A stretch of DNA of 64,000 bases, from assembly GCF_030272615.1 (NCBI RefSeq), contig NC_081411.1, positions 181,868,977 to 181,932,976 on the forward strand, written 5' to 3'. Below are positions 22,053 to 33,054 of the stretch, one piece after another (the first letter of the stretch is position 1; the number at the start of each line of letters is the position of its first letter). A program made the translations under genes and the position numbers. The DNA comes from Cryptomeria japonica. Lineage: Eukaryota; Streptophyta; Pinopsida; Cupressales; Cupressaceae. The notes under the pieces were generated by a model, which worked only from the letters and a program-made list of their open reading frames with translations, was not told the origin of the DNA and made no database searches.

Positions 22053-22991
22053 CTATGAGGAAGAGGAAGGAGATGAATCCTTCTTTGTATAGGCAAATGG
22101 CAAGTTGATGTTTTTCTTGAGAGGATTAGTTAACTCATCAACTTTCTTTGCATGACATCGATGCTCATCATGACCATACTTCTTGCAATATGCACAAGTT
22201 GGTTTATCCTTCTTAGGTGGTGTCCCCTTCTTGGAAGAGGATGAAAAATTGCCTTGTGATGGAGAGGATGATTGTCCTTTTTCCTGGTGTGGCTTAGACC
22301 TGGAGTGCTTTTTCTTTTTGTTGGAATCTTTGCCTTGACTTCCTTGATTCCCTTGATTAGCCACCAAAGCCTTGGACTTTGAAGACTTGAGAAACCCCAT
22401 GTTCAACAACTTAGATTGTTCCAATATTAACATTTCTATGAAAGCATCAAATGAAGGCATAACATAAGAGCTCCCCATTGTCAAACGATGAGTTTGGAAG
22501 CTAGACACAAATGCTGCATATTCTGATGCAATCTTGTCCAACAAGTTGAATATCAACTAAGCATCATTTTTGTCAATTCCACAATCCTTAAGCTTTGCTC
22601 TTAGCTCATTTGATTTGGTGACATAATCTTGGATTGTATCAAAACTCTTGGGATCCAAGTTGGTGAGCTCATTGTCAATTTGATAGCCTTTGATTTCATC
22701 AACTTGACCATACAATTTCTGAAACATATCCCAAGCCTCTTTGATTGTTTTACACTTCTCAATGTGAAAAATGAGGTCATCTGATACATACTTTTGCAAA
22801 GTTCCAAGAGCCATGCAATTCTTTGTGAGCCATTCTAGTTGAGCATTTGGATCAACCTTAGGATTAGGTGGTGTTGTTATTGTTCCATCTATGTAATGTG
22901 TGAGACCCTTTTCCATTAATTTACTCCATAGTTTAATTTTCCATGATGCATAATTATGTGGAGTTAAAGGTGGAAATTTATTAGGACTCAT
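22053..22991 (-). pseudogene. copia C gag
   Basis: Starts at the ATG at 22991 (MSPNKFPPLTPHNYASWKIK). It continues with the UBN2-type gag fold: EWLTKNCMALGTLQKYVSDD, IKEAWDMFQKLYGQVDEIKG and NELRAKLKDCGIDKNDA. Then comes an in-frame TAG (22554-22556) and NLLDKIASEYAAFVSSF. A basic region precedes the intact CCHC knuckle CAYCKKYGHDEHRC. The stop is at exactly the codon where the sister copia has TAA, so it is shared by, or recurrent in, the family. Confidence 0.9.
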
Positions 22992-24561
22992 TGCAACAAA
23001 AATGGAAAGAGCACAAAGAGAGGCACAATCGCATAAGACACCCCCCCAAATTCACTAAATCAAAGAACCCCCCCCAAAAGTGATGATTTGGCACTTTATA
23101 ATTAGTGCGTATACAATGGGCCACTTGCAAAAAATGGCAAAGTGGACTTCTGATTACAATTTTACAACTGCCTCAATAAGGCCAAAAGAGACTCAAACTG
23201 ATAATGCAAGAGATCTAAACTAAGATCCAAGCACATTACAAGCACCTAATAGGCCAAATAAGACCAATGTCTGAAAGTACAATTTCCACTCAAAATCTCT
23301 AAAATCTGATCATAGATTATGAAAGTAGATGAAAAAAAATGCACTTTAAAAAAAAACAACACCTAAAAAGGAGGTCGTATGAGCTCAAACGAAGCCTTTG
23401 AAGTTGCAGAATTAAGGATTGGATAGGTACAACTAAGAGAATCCAAAAATTCTGAAAAACCTATGTACCAAAATTATAAAATAACCACACCACTGCAAAG
23501 ATCATGAAATTTTAGCCCATTTCAAAAAAAATTGCACCAAAAAAGGAGCAAAAATGAGCAAGATATGGCCTTTCAAAGTTGGACTGCAAAATTGAAAGGC
23601 TCAATGGAGAGGGGGTCAAAAAAATTTCAAAAAGCTGTTGATGTGGTGCTGACATCAGAAATTCATTGTCTTAAATTTGACGGCTGTATGACCGTCGTGA
23701 AAATTTCGCCTCCCTGCTGACTGGGCATCCATACGGTACGGATTGTTGACTGTGCAGCTGACTGTGTGTACAGATTGCCGACGTGGCACTATGCAGGGTG
23801 TATAGTAGTCGACCGCGGGCCAGTGGCCGCCTGCCATGTGGCGAGTGTGGGTCCATCTGTTTAGTAACCGCCACTGGGAGGATGGCATTGCTAGAGGCGA
23901 GAGCGGGCTACCGGAGAGTGTGGGTAGCGGTTGGCATCATTGGAGGCGGGAGCTCATGGCCGAAGAGTGTGGGCAGCAGCCGGTGTCGTCGGAGGCGGGA
24001 GCTGGTGGAGTTGGAGAGCAAGGTCGGGAGCTGAGGCAGCAGTGGGAAACCTGGGTACTGGTGGCAGGAGACCTGGGTTCTGCGGGAGGTGCACGACGGC
24101 GGCGGCTCGGGAGGTACACTGCGGCAGCAGCTCGGGAGGTACACTACGGCAGGAGGTACGCATCAGTGCAAGTACACGGCCTGCAACACCTGCAACACAC
24201 AGGTACAAAGGGCCCGGGGGGGGGTCTACGGACCCCCCAAAAATATATATATTTTTTTTCGAAAATTTTGAAAAAAAATTTGATCGCCCTTTTTCCGAAA
24301 ATTTCCTCTTTTTTTTTTCGAAAAATAATTATTTTTTTGAAATTTTTTTTTTGAAATCCATACGATAATAGCCAAAATGGGGAAAAAAAATTTCTCACCA
24401 AAATAGGTTGACTTTATAGTCGAAATTTATGGAAACGGCCTCCTGGATTCAATGGTGATGTCCAAATCGCTGTATGATGCCCCCAAAAAATGAAGATCCC
24501 CAAATCCAAAAATAGAAGCCTCCAAAATGTCTCCAAAAAACTAATCAATGAAGCCCCAATA
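22992..24561 (-). other. Leader of copia C with GC-rich patch
   Basis: No supported gene. 23700-24220 is strikingly GC-rich for this window and contains short direct repeats built on CGGGAGGTACACT and GGAGGCGGGAGCT. ORFs overlap there in all six frames, as expected from composition alone. Homopolymer A/T runs follow at 24240-24370. The structured leader precedes gag by about 1.57 kb. Confidence 0.6.
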
Positions 24562-24573
24562 GCTCTGATACCA
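24562..24573 (-). promoter_or_regulatory. Primer binding site of copia C
   Basis: Minus strand TGGTATCAGAGC, the canonical complement of the 3' end of initiator tRNA-Met, directly after the LTR. Confidence 0.95.
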
Positions 24574-25022
24574 TGTAGGATTTTGCCAAGATCAAGGGCA
24601 CAATGAAAAGCATAAAAAGAGACAATAGAATGACAAGAACAAACTGTATTCTCATCAATATGCAAATGATCAACTGGATTAACCAATACAATGAATATAG
24701 GCCTACTTATATAGGCAAGGCCATATGGATGTACGAGCACACAATTATGACATGTGGCTCAATGAGAAACAAGGGTAGGTAAGAAATACTAAGGGTAGGT
24801 AGGAGAAATAATATAATATTCCACAAGAGGTGGATGACCCACCGAATGTGGAGTGTAACAACAAAATAAGACCACAAAAGGCGGAATTTCTCCTACAAGC
24901 TCTATCCCTATGTGTACACTTCCCTAAGTGTCTCAAATCCAAACTACGAAGAGATGCATTATCCTAAGTTAACTTAAGTAAAGTGTAATAATATCCAAAA
25001 TGAATATTTATTTACACCAACA
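24574..25022 (-). repeat. 5' LTR of copia C
   Basis: 449 bp, TGTTGG to CCTACA on the minus strand, with about ten mismatches to the partner LTR. Confidence 0.95.
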
Positions 25023-25027
25023 TTTTC

Positions 25028-25322
25028 AAAGGAGACTGATCGATTACATTGTTTGGGTAATGCATTCCAAATAGATACAATTGCATACCATTGATCCGTC
25101 TTGAAAGCCTTTTATCCTGATGGCATTAAATTAAAGTTCTTTCTCTATTTTCTGGCAATCTCTGGAGCAGAGGTTGCTTTGCATCAACCTGGGATACATT
25201 TAACTTGTGTTGTATCTGTGGAAATATATATCATAGGTCGATGCAATGCAACCTCTGCTCCACCAATACCAGATAGAAGAGAAAGTATTTTAATTTAATG
25301 CCATCAGGATAAATGCTTTCAA
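25028..25322 (+). repeat. Mini-foldback containing DRM motifs X and I, copy 2
   Basis: Begins with DRM motif X coding (CLGNAFQIDTIAYH on the plus strand) and continues with PDGIKLKFF and SGAEVALHQPGIHLTCVV. It then folds back at the same inversion junction as 14018/14063 and 16369-16593. The stem arms (25100-25322) are about 85 bp, with outer ends CTTGAAAGC and GCTTTCAA. Of the three motif I copies this keeps the residues closest to a functional DRM (GAEVALH). Confidence 0.85.
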
Positions 25323-28300
25323 TAAATATATTAGGTATAAAATGAAGCCTACCCTGTCATTTAAAAGAAATATATAGCAAGATAAAAACATAATAGGTTA
25401 TAATTTTCATTTAGAAGGGATATGATGAGTGTATAACTCATTGTCACCTATAATTTAAATGTTACTATAACTACAATAATTTGTTGAATTTTAATCTCCA
25501 AATCATGACATTCATTAGTGGAATAGTTGATGATGCTTGAAAAAAGGATTGTCCTAATTTTGTTTATAGTTTTTTCTTCAATTTTTCAAGGGGAAAGTAA
25601 TAAAGTTGGATTTAAGAAACTCATACAAAATTATCTCTTGTTGTGATATTAAAAGTTGTTGGAAAAGTCATAGATATATTAGACAATGGGGGAGGGGATG
25701 TCAACAAAGGAGGAGCATAGAAACCTAAATTGGTGTATATCACTTAACAAACCACTTGATACTTAATTGACGTGTCTATCATATGCAAGACAACCAATAA
25801 TAATCGATATGTATTAGTTAAGCCCGATAACAATCAATGTTCACAGTTAATATATTAACTGCTATTAATCGGAGTGCATTGGTTAAGCCCGATAACAATT
25901 GGTGTTCATAGTTAATATGTTAACTGATATTAATTGGAATGCATTGGTTTTAATGTAAATTGATACCAATCGATATTCTGTGCTATGAGACTTACAACCG
26001 ATGATTATGGGTAGTGATCGAACTTTGCAAGTATGGTTGAATATATACAAATTTAAGAATGATCATCAAATGAAGGAACATTCAATATACATATTGGACC
26101 TACCCTATCTACAAGTTACATTCAATATAGGACCACAAGTTACATCACCCAATTAGGGTCAGACCAAATTACAAGTTATATTTATAGGACTTGTCCTATC
26201 CACAAGTTACATTATATATAGGTCTTGCCCAAGCAAGACATAATTCAACACATTCAACACATTCTAACTACTATTTCAACACATTCTAACACATGTATCT
26301 ATTTTTATGCAATAAGTAGTAGTAGCTACATAGAATAGCATGGTACATAAGTTCTTTTCTAATAGTGCCCTTCATATGCAATTCTTTCAAGATTATTTAG
26401 TTGTATCTACCTTCTAAGGTTATGCAAATGGAGATTATATAGGCATGAGTTGCTCAAATGTGTGCACCACAATTGTAAATGATTCAAATACTAATAGTAT
26501 GAATACGATGCAACATTCATGTGGATAGGGGATAATTATCTTTGGAGTAGTTAGTTGCTGAAGATAGGGAAGTGCAATGCTTTGATGTTCTTTGTTGAGT
26601 TGTTGGCCCTTCTTGCTCTGTAATTCTCGTTGTGTTTAATAATTTTTTATCCCTTTGGTGAACAAAAAGGAGGTTGATGATAAATATCTATGTTGTCTAT
26701 TAGTTGATTCCCATGCCAAAGCTTATCACACAAGCTGAAATATGATAATCTTGGTTAAAAAATCTCATACAGAAGAATAATGAGTTATGTCTTAAGTTTC
26801 ATTGCATTGTGTTATGTGACATTGGATAAGTTCACTACTGTTAATCATGAAAGATGATGGAATAATCATGGATGGTGCTGAAATTGTTATGACAAACCCA
26901 ATGGGGCCATGGTTTACTCACAAGGTTGATCAATATGAAATTTCAAGCAGCTTCCCAGGTTCCATAACAATTGCAGTTGTGGTCTGCTTCACTCAAATGT
27001 CATGAAAACAAAAAGTGTTAAGATCAGATCAAAATTAATAGGTGAATTTGATGAAATATATACTCCTCAAACTTGGCATCCGAGTTAATGAATGTTCATG
27101 ATCTGTAGGTTATTCCCCTAGGATGTGTTTCTTAAATATAGTTCCCAACAAAAAATGATTACACAACAATGGTACATCCACGAATACATGACAAGTATGA
27201 CGAATCTGAGCAATAAACCTGTCTAGCTGGGAGATGGCCATGAAACTTATGGATATGGAAGTGATGAGATACAGTTTCAAAATTGTTTTATAATGTCAAA
27301 GGTTATTATATGAAATATGTTGATGGTATGAATCTTCTTCATTGTTGTATATACCCAATCATATGTACCCCTAAGATCTTGGAAGTATAGTGTTGAACTA
27401 TTGTATAATTCAAGTGCAACTTTTTTATCTTATGTATATGTATAGATGTCACCCTAAATCTAACCTCTTTAGTCACTCAATTTTTAGTTATAAATAATAG
27501 GGTCTCACTTGCATGCTTGTCTACTTGTCTATTCATTGGAAATAGACTTAAAAAGTTATTTCTCTTTGTATATGTGGCTTTGTGAGTAATATGGCTTCAT
27601 TTTTCCATGTGGGTTGTATGTTGTTTATTTGTAAATCACAAGAAAACTCTTTATCTTAAGAGATGAATAAAGGGATATGCCACAAAAAACCATTGCATGT
27701 CAAGCCTAAGCTCCACTCTTGCTCAAGGCTTCAAGATGCAAGTGATGCCATTATGTGCCTTATGTGATTGGAAATGGAATGTGAAAGCATAAAGTGAGCT
27801 ACTCATGAAGAGGCCACAATCTGTAAATTGCACTATGAAATGCTAGGTTTAAGTGATGGTCTTCTTGTCCTTTCCTAGCAATGCACTTGAAGTGATTCAC
27901 ATATAACAAGTACATTACATTTCCTAAGAACTTGGGTACAACTAAATAATTTCTTTATATTAATAAACTATCATTACATGTTTCCTGGTGCTGTCTACTT
28001 AAGAGGGGACCATTAATGCAAAGAACACATAGTAAATATACACCATAAGTGTGATCAAGTACTAGATTAAGAAATGAGAAACTCCAGAAGTACATCTGGA
28101 AGGCAAAAACACCCTAGTGGCTATCCTTGGAAGTTCAACTTTCACTGCAAATAATGGTTGTGAATGTATATGGCAAATGAAGATAAGATTTAGTGCCATG
28201 ATTATCAAATTGAAGGAATTAAAAGTTTGATATTTGTCCATGGTAAACAAATTTATAGATTTAACAAACAATTATGTGTAAAATATGCAATAAACTCAAA

Positions 28301-28447
28301 AAAGTTAATTCTTGGTTAACAATATGTGTTGCACTTGCAAATTAATGTCAAAATTATTAACTTTTGAAGTCATTATGTTGTAGTTAGGCATAATATGTTT
28401 TTTTGATACAAGTAAACTGAAATCACAAAACTAATAGATAACTATAC
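25323..28447. other. CACTA internal DNA, no supported gene
   Basis: About 3.1 kb of AT-rich DNA. Apart from the 65-bp tandem repeat (25817-25946) and short AAGTTACAT-type repeats at 26100-26220, I see no ORF with recognisable domains. Some of it may be introns of captured genes, given the exon at 28448. Confidence 0.45.
25817..25946 (+). repeat. 65-bp tandem repeat, two copies
   Basis: Units starting GTTAAGCCCGATAACAAT at 25817 and 25882, about 88-90 % alike by eye. Confidence 0.85.
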
Positions 28448-28565
28448 CTGCTCTACTATATTCTCAAGGTCATGACCAAACTTGTTGAGAGCAACAACAT
28501 ATGCATTAGTAATGCCAAGGTTTGCAATTGCATTTGTTAGTGCACGTCCTTGAAGATATTTGATT
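28448..28565 (-). pseudogene. Captured exon resembling alpha-glucan (starch) phosphorylase
   Basis: The minus strand reads YLQGRALTNAIANLGITNAY, then VVALNKFGHDLENIVEQ, and ends exactly at a splice-donor-like CAG|GTATAG. The block matches the conserved N-terminal LQGRAL...NLG...A segment of plant alpha-glucan phosphorylases, including the exon end after the ExxxxQ. An upstream TGA marks the left limit of the readable part. Only this exon is recognised. Neighbouring exons (for example the following GNGGLGRLA block) were not found. Capture as genomic DNA, with intron, is implied. Confidence 0.65.
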
Positions 28566-29499
28566 CATGATTGATTGCCAAGGACACAATTTAGTTCACC
28601 AAAAAACACCATGGAAATCCTCTTCGCCCTACCCCTGAATAGAGCAGCTCGTTATCTCGCCTGAGAAATAGAGAGCTAAACAGAAGCCTAGGTTTCACTT
28701 GTATCTCTTGGAAAGCGGGTGTGGAAGTGCAATACAGTCTTCTCCTGCTGGTGTCACTACCTTTGTTTCCTTTATAACGACCCATTCCTGTGATCCTACA
28801 ACTCCAATTCATACTTGGGTGGGCCCCCATGCAGGTTGGGTGGGAGGAATAGAGTTGGTGGAGGAGATAGTTCCCCAAGGATTTATAAACTGGTGCTAGT
28901 GGGGAGGAAACTACTATGCGGATCGAGCCGCCTAAACTACTATGCCATGTTCCCTCAAAAACTACTCTCTGGGTGTTCATGTGGGAGGATATAGTTGCAA
29001 ATCAAGCCCGACTAGAGTTAGCGAGAATGGGAAGCCCTCAACTATAATGGTGAAGAACACCTGACATTGATTGATCCACCTCTATCGCAAGACATTTATC
29101 ACTTCCATCGGTCCTCTATCGCAAGACATTCATAGCTCCATTGTCCTTCGGAAAACAACAACTATCCATAGTAATAACCTAATTCTTCTGTACAAGCAGG
29201 GAAGACCAGCAATACTACATTATCTTTAGCTCGCTCTGTTCACTTTGTATGATGATCCTCCAATAGCAGTTCGAGATATAAAACCCACTTCAGGATGCGA
29301 GGTAGCCGACTTCATTGGATTGTTCGGCTCACTCGAGAAAGGTTATGGATACATCCTCCTGGAAAAAAAGCCATGGCATTACACAAACATAACCTCGATA
29401 CAATTGTTGGGGTTTGACAAAGGTGGAACTATGGGTGGGAATACGCTACTGGGGTGGCAATGTGAGAATGGGAAGAGGCCGCAAAAATGATTTCAAATG
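28566..29499. other. CACTA internal DNA, unrecognised
   Basis: Contains ORFs on both strands (minus 28591-28980, plus 29245-29490) with higher GC than the surroundings, but I recognise no domain. The plus ORF (VRDIKPTSGCEVADFIGLFG) may be a captured exon. Confidence 0.35.
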
Positions 29500-29736
29500 T
29501 CTTGGTCTTTTTTTTTAAAGTAATGCCCACTGTCGTTGGAATTTCGACGAACGTGGACACTTTTTGTAAAAAACATAAATGCTGTTGCCAATTTCTTCTC
29601 TGTCGAAAACATATATTGAATTATCGTCAGAATCTTGACGAATGCAGGCAATTTTTCAAAAAAAAAACAAATTTGTTCACAATATACCTTCTCTGTTAGA
29701 AAACTCCGTCAGAATTTTAGGCCAAATGTATTAGTG
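29500..29736. repeat. Right subterminal repeats and TIR of the CACTA element
   Basis: Repeated TCGTCAGAATCTTGACGA-like words, mirroring those at the left end, followed by the TIR ending TAGTG at 29736 and the TSD TGA. Confidence 0.8.
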
Positions 29737-30704
29737 TGACCATTGATAAAGAAAGACACATAGAAAGGATCAGGCCTTGTGTCAAATGAAGGAGAATAAT
29801 CATAGGTTAATTTGCAATCAAATCAAGGGTAGGCTCAACCAACTCAAACAAAGAAATATGAATCTCAACATTAGAAGACTCGACATTAATGAAATATTAA
29901 CTGTCAGGCTCATACTAAGGATCTTCACCTTTGACATATTTTATTAATTTTGCTGGTTCCTTAGGGTTGAATCTAAGATATTCAGTAGGGGAAATTTGAA
30001 TTTTTGAAGATTTACAAAATTCCACAATATCAAATGAAGCTTCAGGATTTGGTCTCTTCAACAATTGAACCTCTTGAACTTTTGAACTACTAGCATGGGC
30101 ACAAGTTTGAAGTTCTTTACCCTTGGTTGATATTTTTGGAGAGACTGCTTCATTCATGGCTCTGGGACTGCATTGATTCCTAGTCAACACAACACATGAA
30201 GGATCTTCTATAGTAACCAATATATCACCTCCTCTTTCCGAATCTGATTCATACTCTAAGAAGTGTATTCTAGAGTCACTAGGCTGCTCAAAATTTCTTC
30301 CATTGTCTACAATCTCTTCCACAATTTCTCTCATATTAGTCATTTGCATATAATGTACCATTTGTGGACAAGAACCTCCATCATGATCATCTGTCAAATG
30401 GAAGAAATGCATATTTATTTTACTAGGATGAGCTATAATAGCAAGCCTCTATTGCGTAGGTGGGAGTTGTAATGTCTTATTACTAGCATTTGCTCGATGA
30501 TTATAATTTCTTATCGAAATATCTTGGTTAGGCTGCTGAAAAGAGGTATTAGCCTTTGGCAATTGTCTCTTTAATGCAATAACATCATTGACCAACCTTT
30601 GTATCATTGGGTCAGAAGAAGTTGAAAGCTAAGAATTTGGTGTTTGAACCTCTTTCTTCCATTTACCAGTTGTGATTAAATCGTCCTCTACCTCAATAGC
30701 TAAT
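29737..30704 (-). pseudogene. gypsy-B gag, C-terminal half, to protease start
   Basis: The minus-strand reading 30412-29915 continues gag, with HFFHLTDDHDGGSCPQM (a degenerate His/Cys knuckle), an acidic region, and ISPTEYLRFNPKEPAKLIKY near the end. The preceding DDLITTGKWKKE block lies at 30690-30650. This half joins in frame to the gag half at 46843-47640 once the Tat element is removed. The left edge runs into the protease up to the CACTA insertion. Several stops are present. Confidence 0.75.
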
Positions 30705-31462
30705 TGTAGACACTCAAAATTGTCATGTCTAATTAAATAAATATTTTATTTATTTGATTATCTAAGCCTAGTTCTTCTATTAATTAAATAAATCTTTATT
30801 TATTTAATTAATTCATTTATCCTCTTCTAGCCTTATTTCTCATTTAAATAAATACATTTATTTATTTAAATTATCCTTTTCCTAAATTAAATAAATATTT
30901 TATTTATTTAATTGATCCCACTTCTTCTACTAATTAAATAAATCTTTATTTATTTAATTAATTCATTAGCCTTTTCCACACATGACTCATGTCATTCATC
31001 TCTTAATTCCTACACTACCTACCCCTTTCATTATTTTATTATTTCCTCTACCTACCCTCTAATCTTAGCCGACCTCCTTTTTACACCTCTCAATCTTATC
31101 CCTCCATTTCATCTTGTATCTTCTATTTAAGGAGATGCCTCCTTCATTATCAAACCCTAATGATCACTTGACTACACTACGATCCTACTTGCAACCACAT
31201 TCCATTCTTTGTTGAGCTCTTGTGCACATAAAATCTGAGAGCAAATATATCAAGCAAGATCAATGGAGATAGGAAGAATGGAGATCAAAACCCTATTGGA
31301 CATGTGATGGTATAATCTTTGTGATTTCATTTGATTTGCATTGTCTTAGGTAATCTTCATATGTTATGGTGGATCTTTGTTGTTGTTAGGCTAGGGTTTG
31401 GTGGTTGAATTCATTTAGCCTTTCAATCTTGTTATTATTGTTATCCATTTTCACCATATACA
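30705..31462 (+). repeat. 5' LTR of the Tat element
   Basis: TGTAGACACTC to ATATACA. The U3 part is built from alternating TTAATTAAATAAA and TTTATTTAATTAA palindromes. A TATTTAAGG box at 31123-31132 is the likely TATA element of the sense promoter. Confidence 0.95.
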
Positions 31463-31465
31463 TTT

Positions 31466-31483
31466 TGGCACACCCGGTGGGAC
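31466..31483 (+). promoter_or_regulatory. Primer binding site of the Tat element
   Basis: TGGCACACCCGGTGGGAC begins 4 bp after the LTR. The TGG start fits a tRNA 3' CCA end. I cannot name the tRNA with confidence. Confidence 0.7.
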
Positions 31484-31564
31484 TCTTGTCCCTTTGCATT
31501 TAACCTCCTTGTTGCAGATTTTGTGTTTTTGAAGTTGCAAATCGGATATTTTTGACAACATTTT

Positions 31565-31845
31565 TTTTGTATTTCCGCGTCTGCGCACTTTCAGATCGCA
31601 TTTTTGATTTTCTGACGCATCTGCAACATCTGGATCCGCGTCTGTGTTTTGGGCAAATTTTTATTTTGCAGGTTCTAGGAAGGCGCGTTTGTGTTGTAAA
31701 GTCGCATCTGAGTCGTTTTAAACCGCATCTGTGTCACAAAAGCATGTTTGTGATTTTTAGGCACGTCTGTGCATCACAGAACCGCGTCTGTGTTATCTAG
31801 ACACCTCTGCGTTAAGGGTAACCGCGTTTGTGTATCTCTTATTTC
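31565..31845 (+). repeat. CGCGTCTGTGT motif cluster 1
   Basis: About eleven degenerate copies (CGCGTCTGCG, CGCATCTG, CGCGTTTGTGT, CACGTCTGTG and similar) spaced 15-30 bp apart in the sense leader. Confidence 0.85.
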
Positions 31846-33054
31846 AAAATTTTGAAGTTTTATTGATTTAGTTTTCGGATTTTGCACTTAGGGTTTCAGA
31901 TCTGGTTTATTTTGAGCTAACATTTTCAGATCTAGCTAACAAAATTGGTGCAGCTTGTCTTGGAAGCAAAATCGTTTGGTTGAAGGCCCCTATTTTCACA
32001 AAGTCTTTTGGGTTTTAAAATTTACCTAACTTGTGTGTTTGTAGGAAGGGGTGATTATTTCAAACAATCCAAACTACTAACAACTTTTTGTTGTAGGTCC
32101 TTGGCAAGGGTTTTGGATTTTTATTGTGTGCCTTATTTTCATAGATTAGCAAACACTTCCATTGGTGCACTAAAATTGAATCATTGTCTTTTTTGTCTTG
32201 AGCAATAGGCTCTTTTTGTTTAATCTTTAGAGGGCCTATCTTCCCATGTGGTCATTGGGACTACTAGTGAGAAGAGAACGACCCAAATGGTAGCGAGGAA
32301 AACCCACCTCTTCTGAACCACTATAAACAAATGTATTCATGGTGAAAACTATGAATAACGTGTGCTGATTAGTTCATACTGACATTATGTCTCCCCATAA
32401 ACCCGTTTGATCAAATTTATTTGATCAGTTGTAGGGCGTAACCCCTACCGGCTGGGAGCCTTCTGTATTTACAGAGCTGAAAGTGCCACATGTATGGCCA
32501 CACAAGCGGATGCCCTTACTAGCACCTTTTTGTTTTAGAAGCCCAAATCCTTCTAGTTGTTGGGGCAGGAGGTTGGACCTCTAGTAGCGGCCCACACACA
32601 TATGGTTCTTAGTAGAGATACAAAGTTCGCCATGGGGAGTTTTCATGGGGACTAATGCTTGGCTGACCCGAGAAGTGAGTGCCGAGGGTGGAGCCAGTGA
32701 GGTCAAGCATCTAAGTATCCGCTCTGAATAGCATAGTCTCGAGGGTAAAACCCCATGTGGGATCAACAACTATTGTCTCGGCCAGCCATAAGAATTGTGC
32801 TTGACTTATTTTAAACATTCAAACATTCAAGACCAAACAACAAAACATTGTGTCTTTTGTGTCTTCAAGTGTATGCAAAACAATTTTACATCAAACAACA
32901 CACTTTTTTGGAGTCATTTTGGAGTCTAGACACTTGCAAACATTGAGTCCTCATCAACATTGTGTCCTCTTGTCATGAAAAACAGTCAAACATTTAGATT
33001 TGGTCACAACAAAAATGACTTCACAGATTGGAAAAAATTGCACAAAGTTTACAA

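Larger units (their letters stand above)
18394..25022 (-). mobile_element. Ty1/copia element C, complete with TSD, nested in the CACTA element
   Basis: Two 449-bp LTRs (18394-18842 and 24574-25022) differ at about ten positions by eye. They are flanked by the TSD TTTTC (18389-18393 and 25023-25027). Minus-strand order: LTR, PBS (24562-24573), leader, gag, protease, integrase, RT, RNase H, polypurine tract (18843-18851), LTR. Gag to RT (22991-19728) lies in one frame with about a dozen stops and no frameshift. A deletion separates RT from RNase H. It is the sister of copia A. Confidence 0.95.
11701..29736. mobile_element. CACTA (CMC/EnSpm-type) DNA transposon, non-autonomous, carrying gene fragments
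   Basis: The left end reads TACTAGTACATTTGGGCC and the reverse complement of the right end reads CACTAATACATTTGGCCT. These are matching terminal inverted repeats of the CACTA type, with the first C of the left end mutated to T. The element is bounded by the 3-bp TSD TGA (11698-11700 and 29737-29739), the TSD length of this superfamily. Subterminal regions at both ends are rich in palindromic GTCAGAATTCTGAC-like motifs. No TNP2 transposase or TNPA-like ORF is visible, so it would need help in trans. Contents: a 2-3 kb foldback of a DRM methyltransferase fragment, two mini-foldbacks from the same junction, a phosphorylase-like exon and a nested 6.6-kb copia. It lies in the protease of gypsy-B. 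Confidence 0.85.

Noticed and set aside
23655..24401. Cluster of overlapping ORFs on both strands
   Set aside because: The patch is GC-rich, so stops are rare in all six frames. The ORFs have no shared domain and lie in the copia leader.
26838..27003. Possible captured exon (plus strand, reads DGAEIVMTNPMGPWFTH)
   Set aside because: Short, no splice frame and no family recognised. Too weak for an annotation.
28591..29490. ORFs at 28591-28980 (minus) and 29245-29490 (plus) as host genes
   Set aside because: No recognisable domain or gene structure. They lie inside the CACTA element and are kept only as possible captured fragments.
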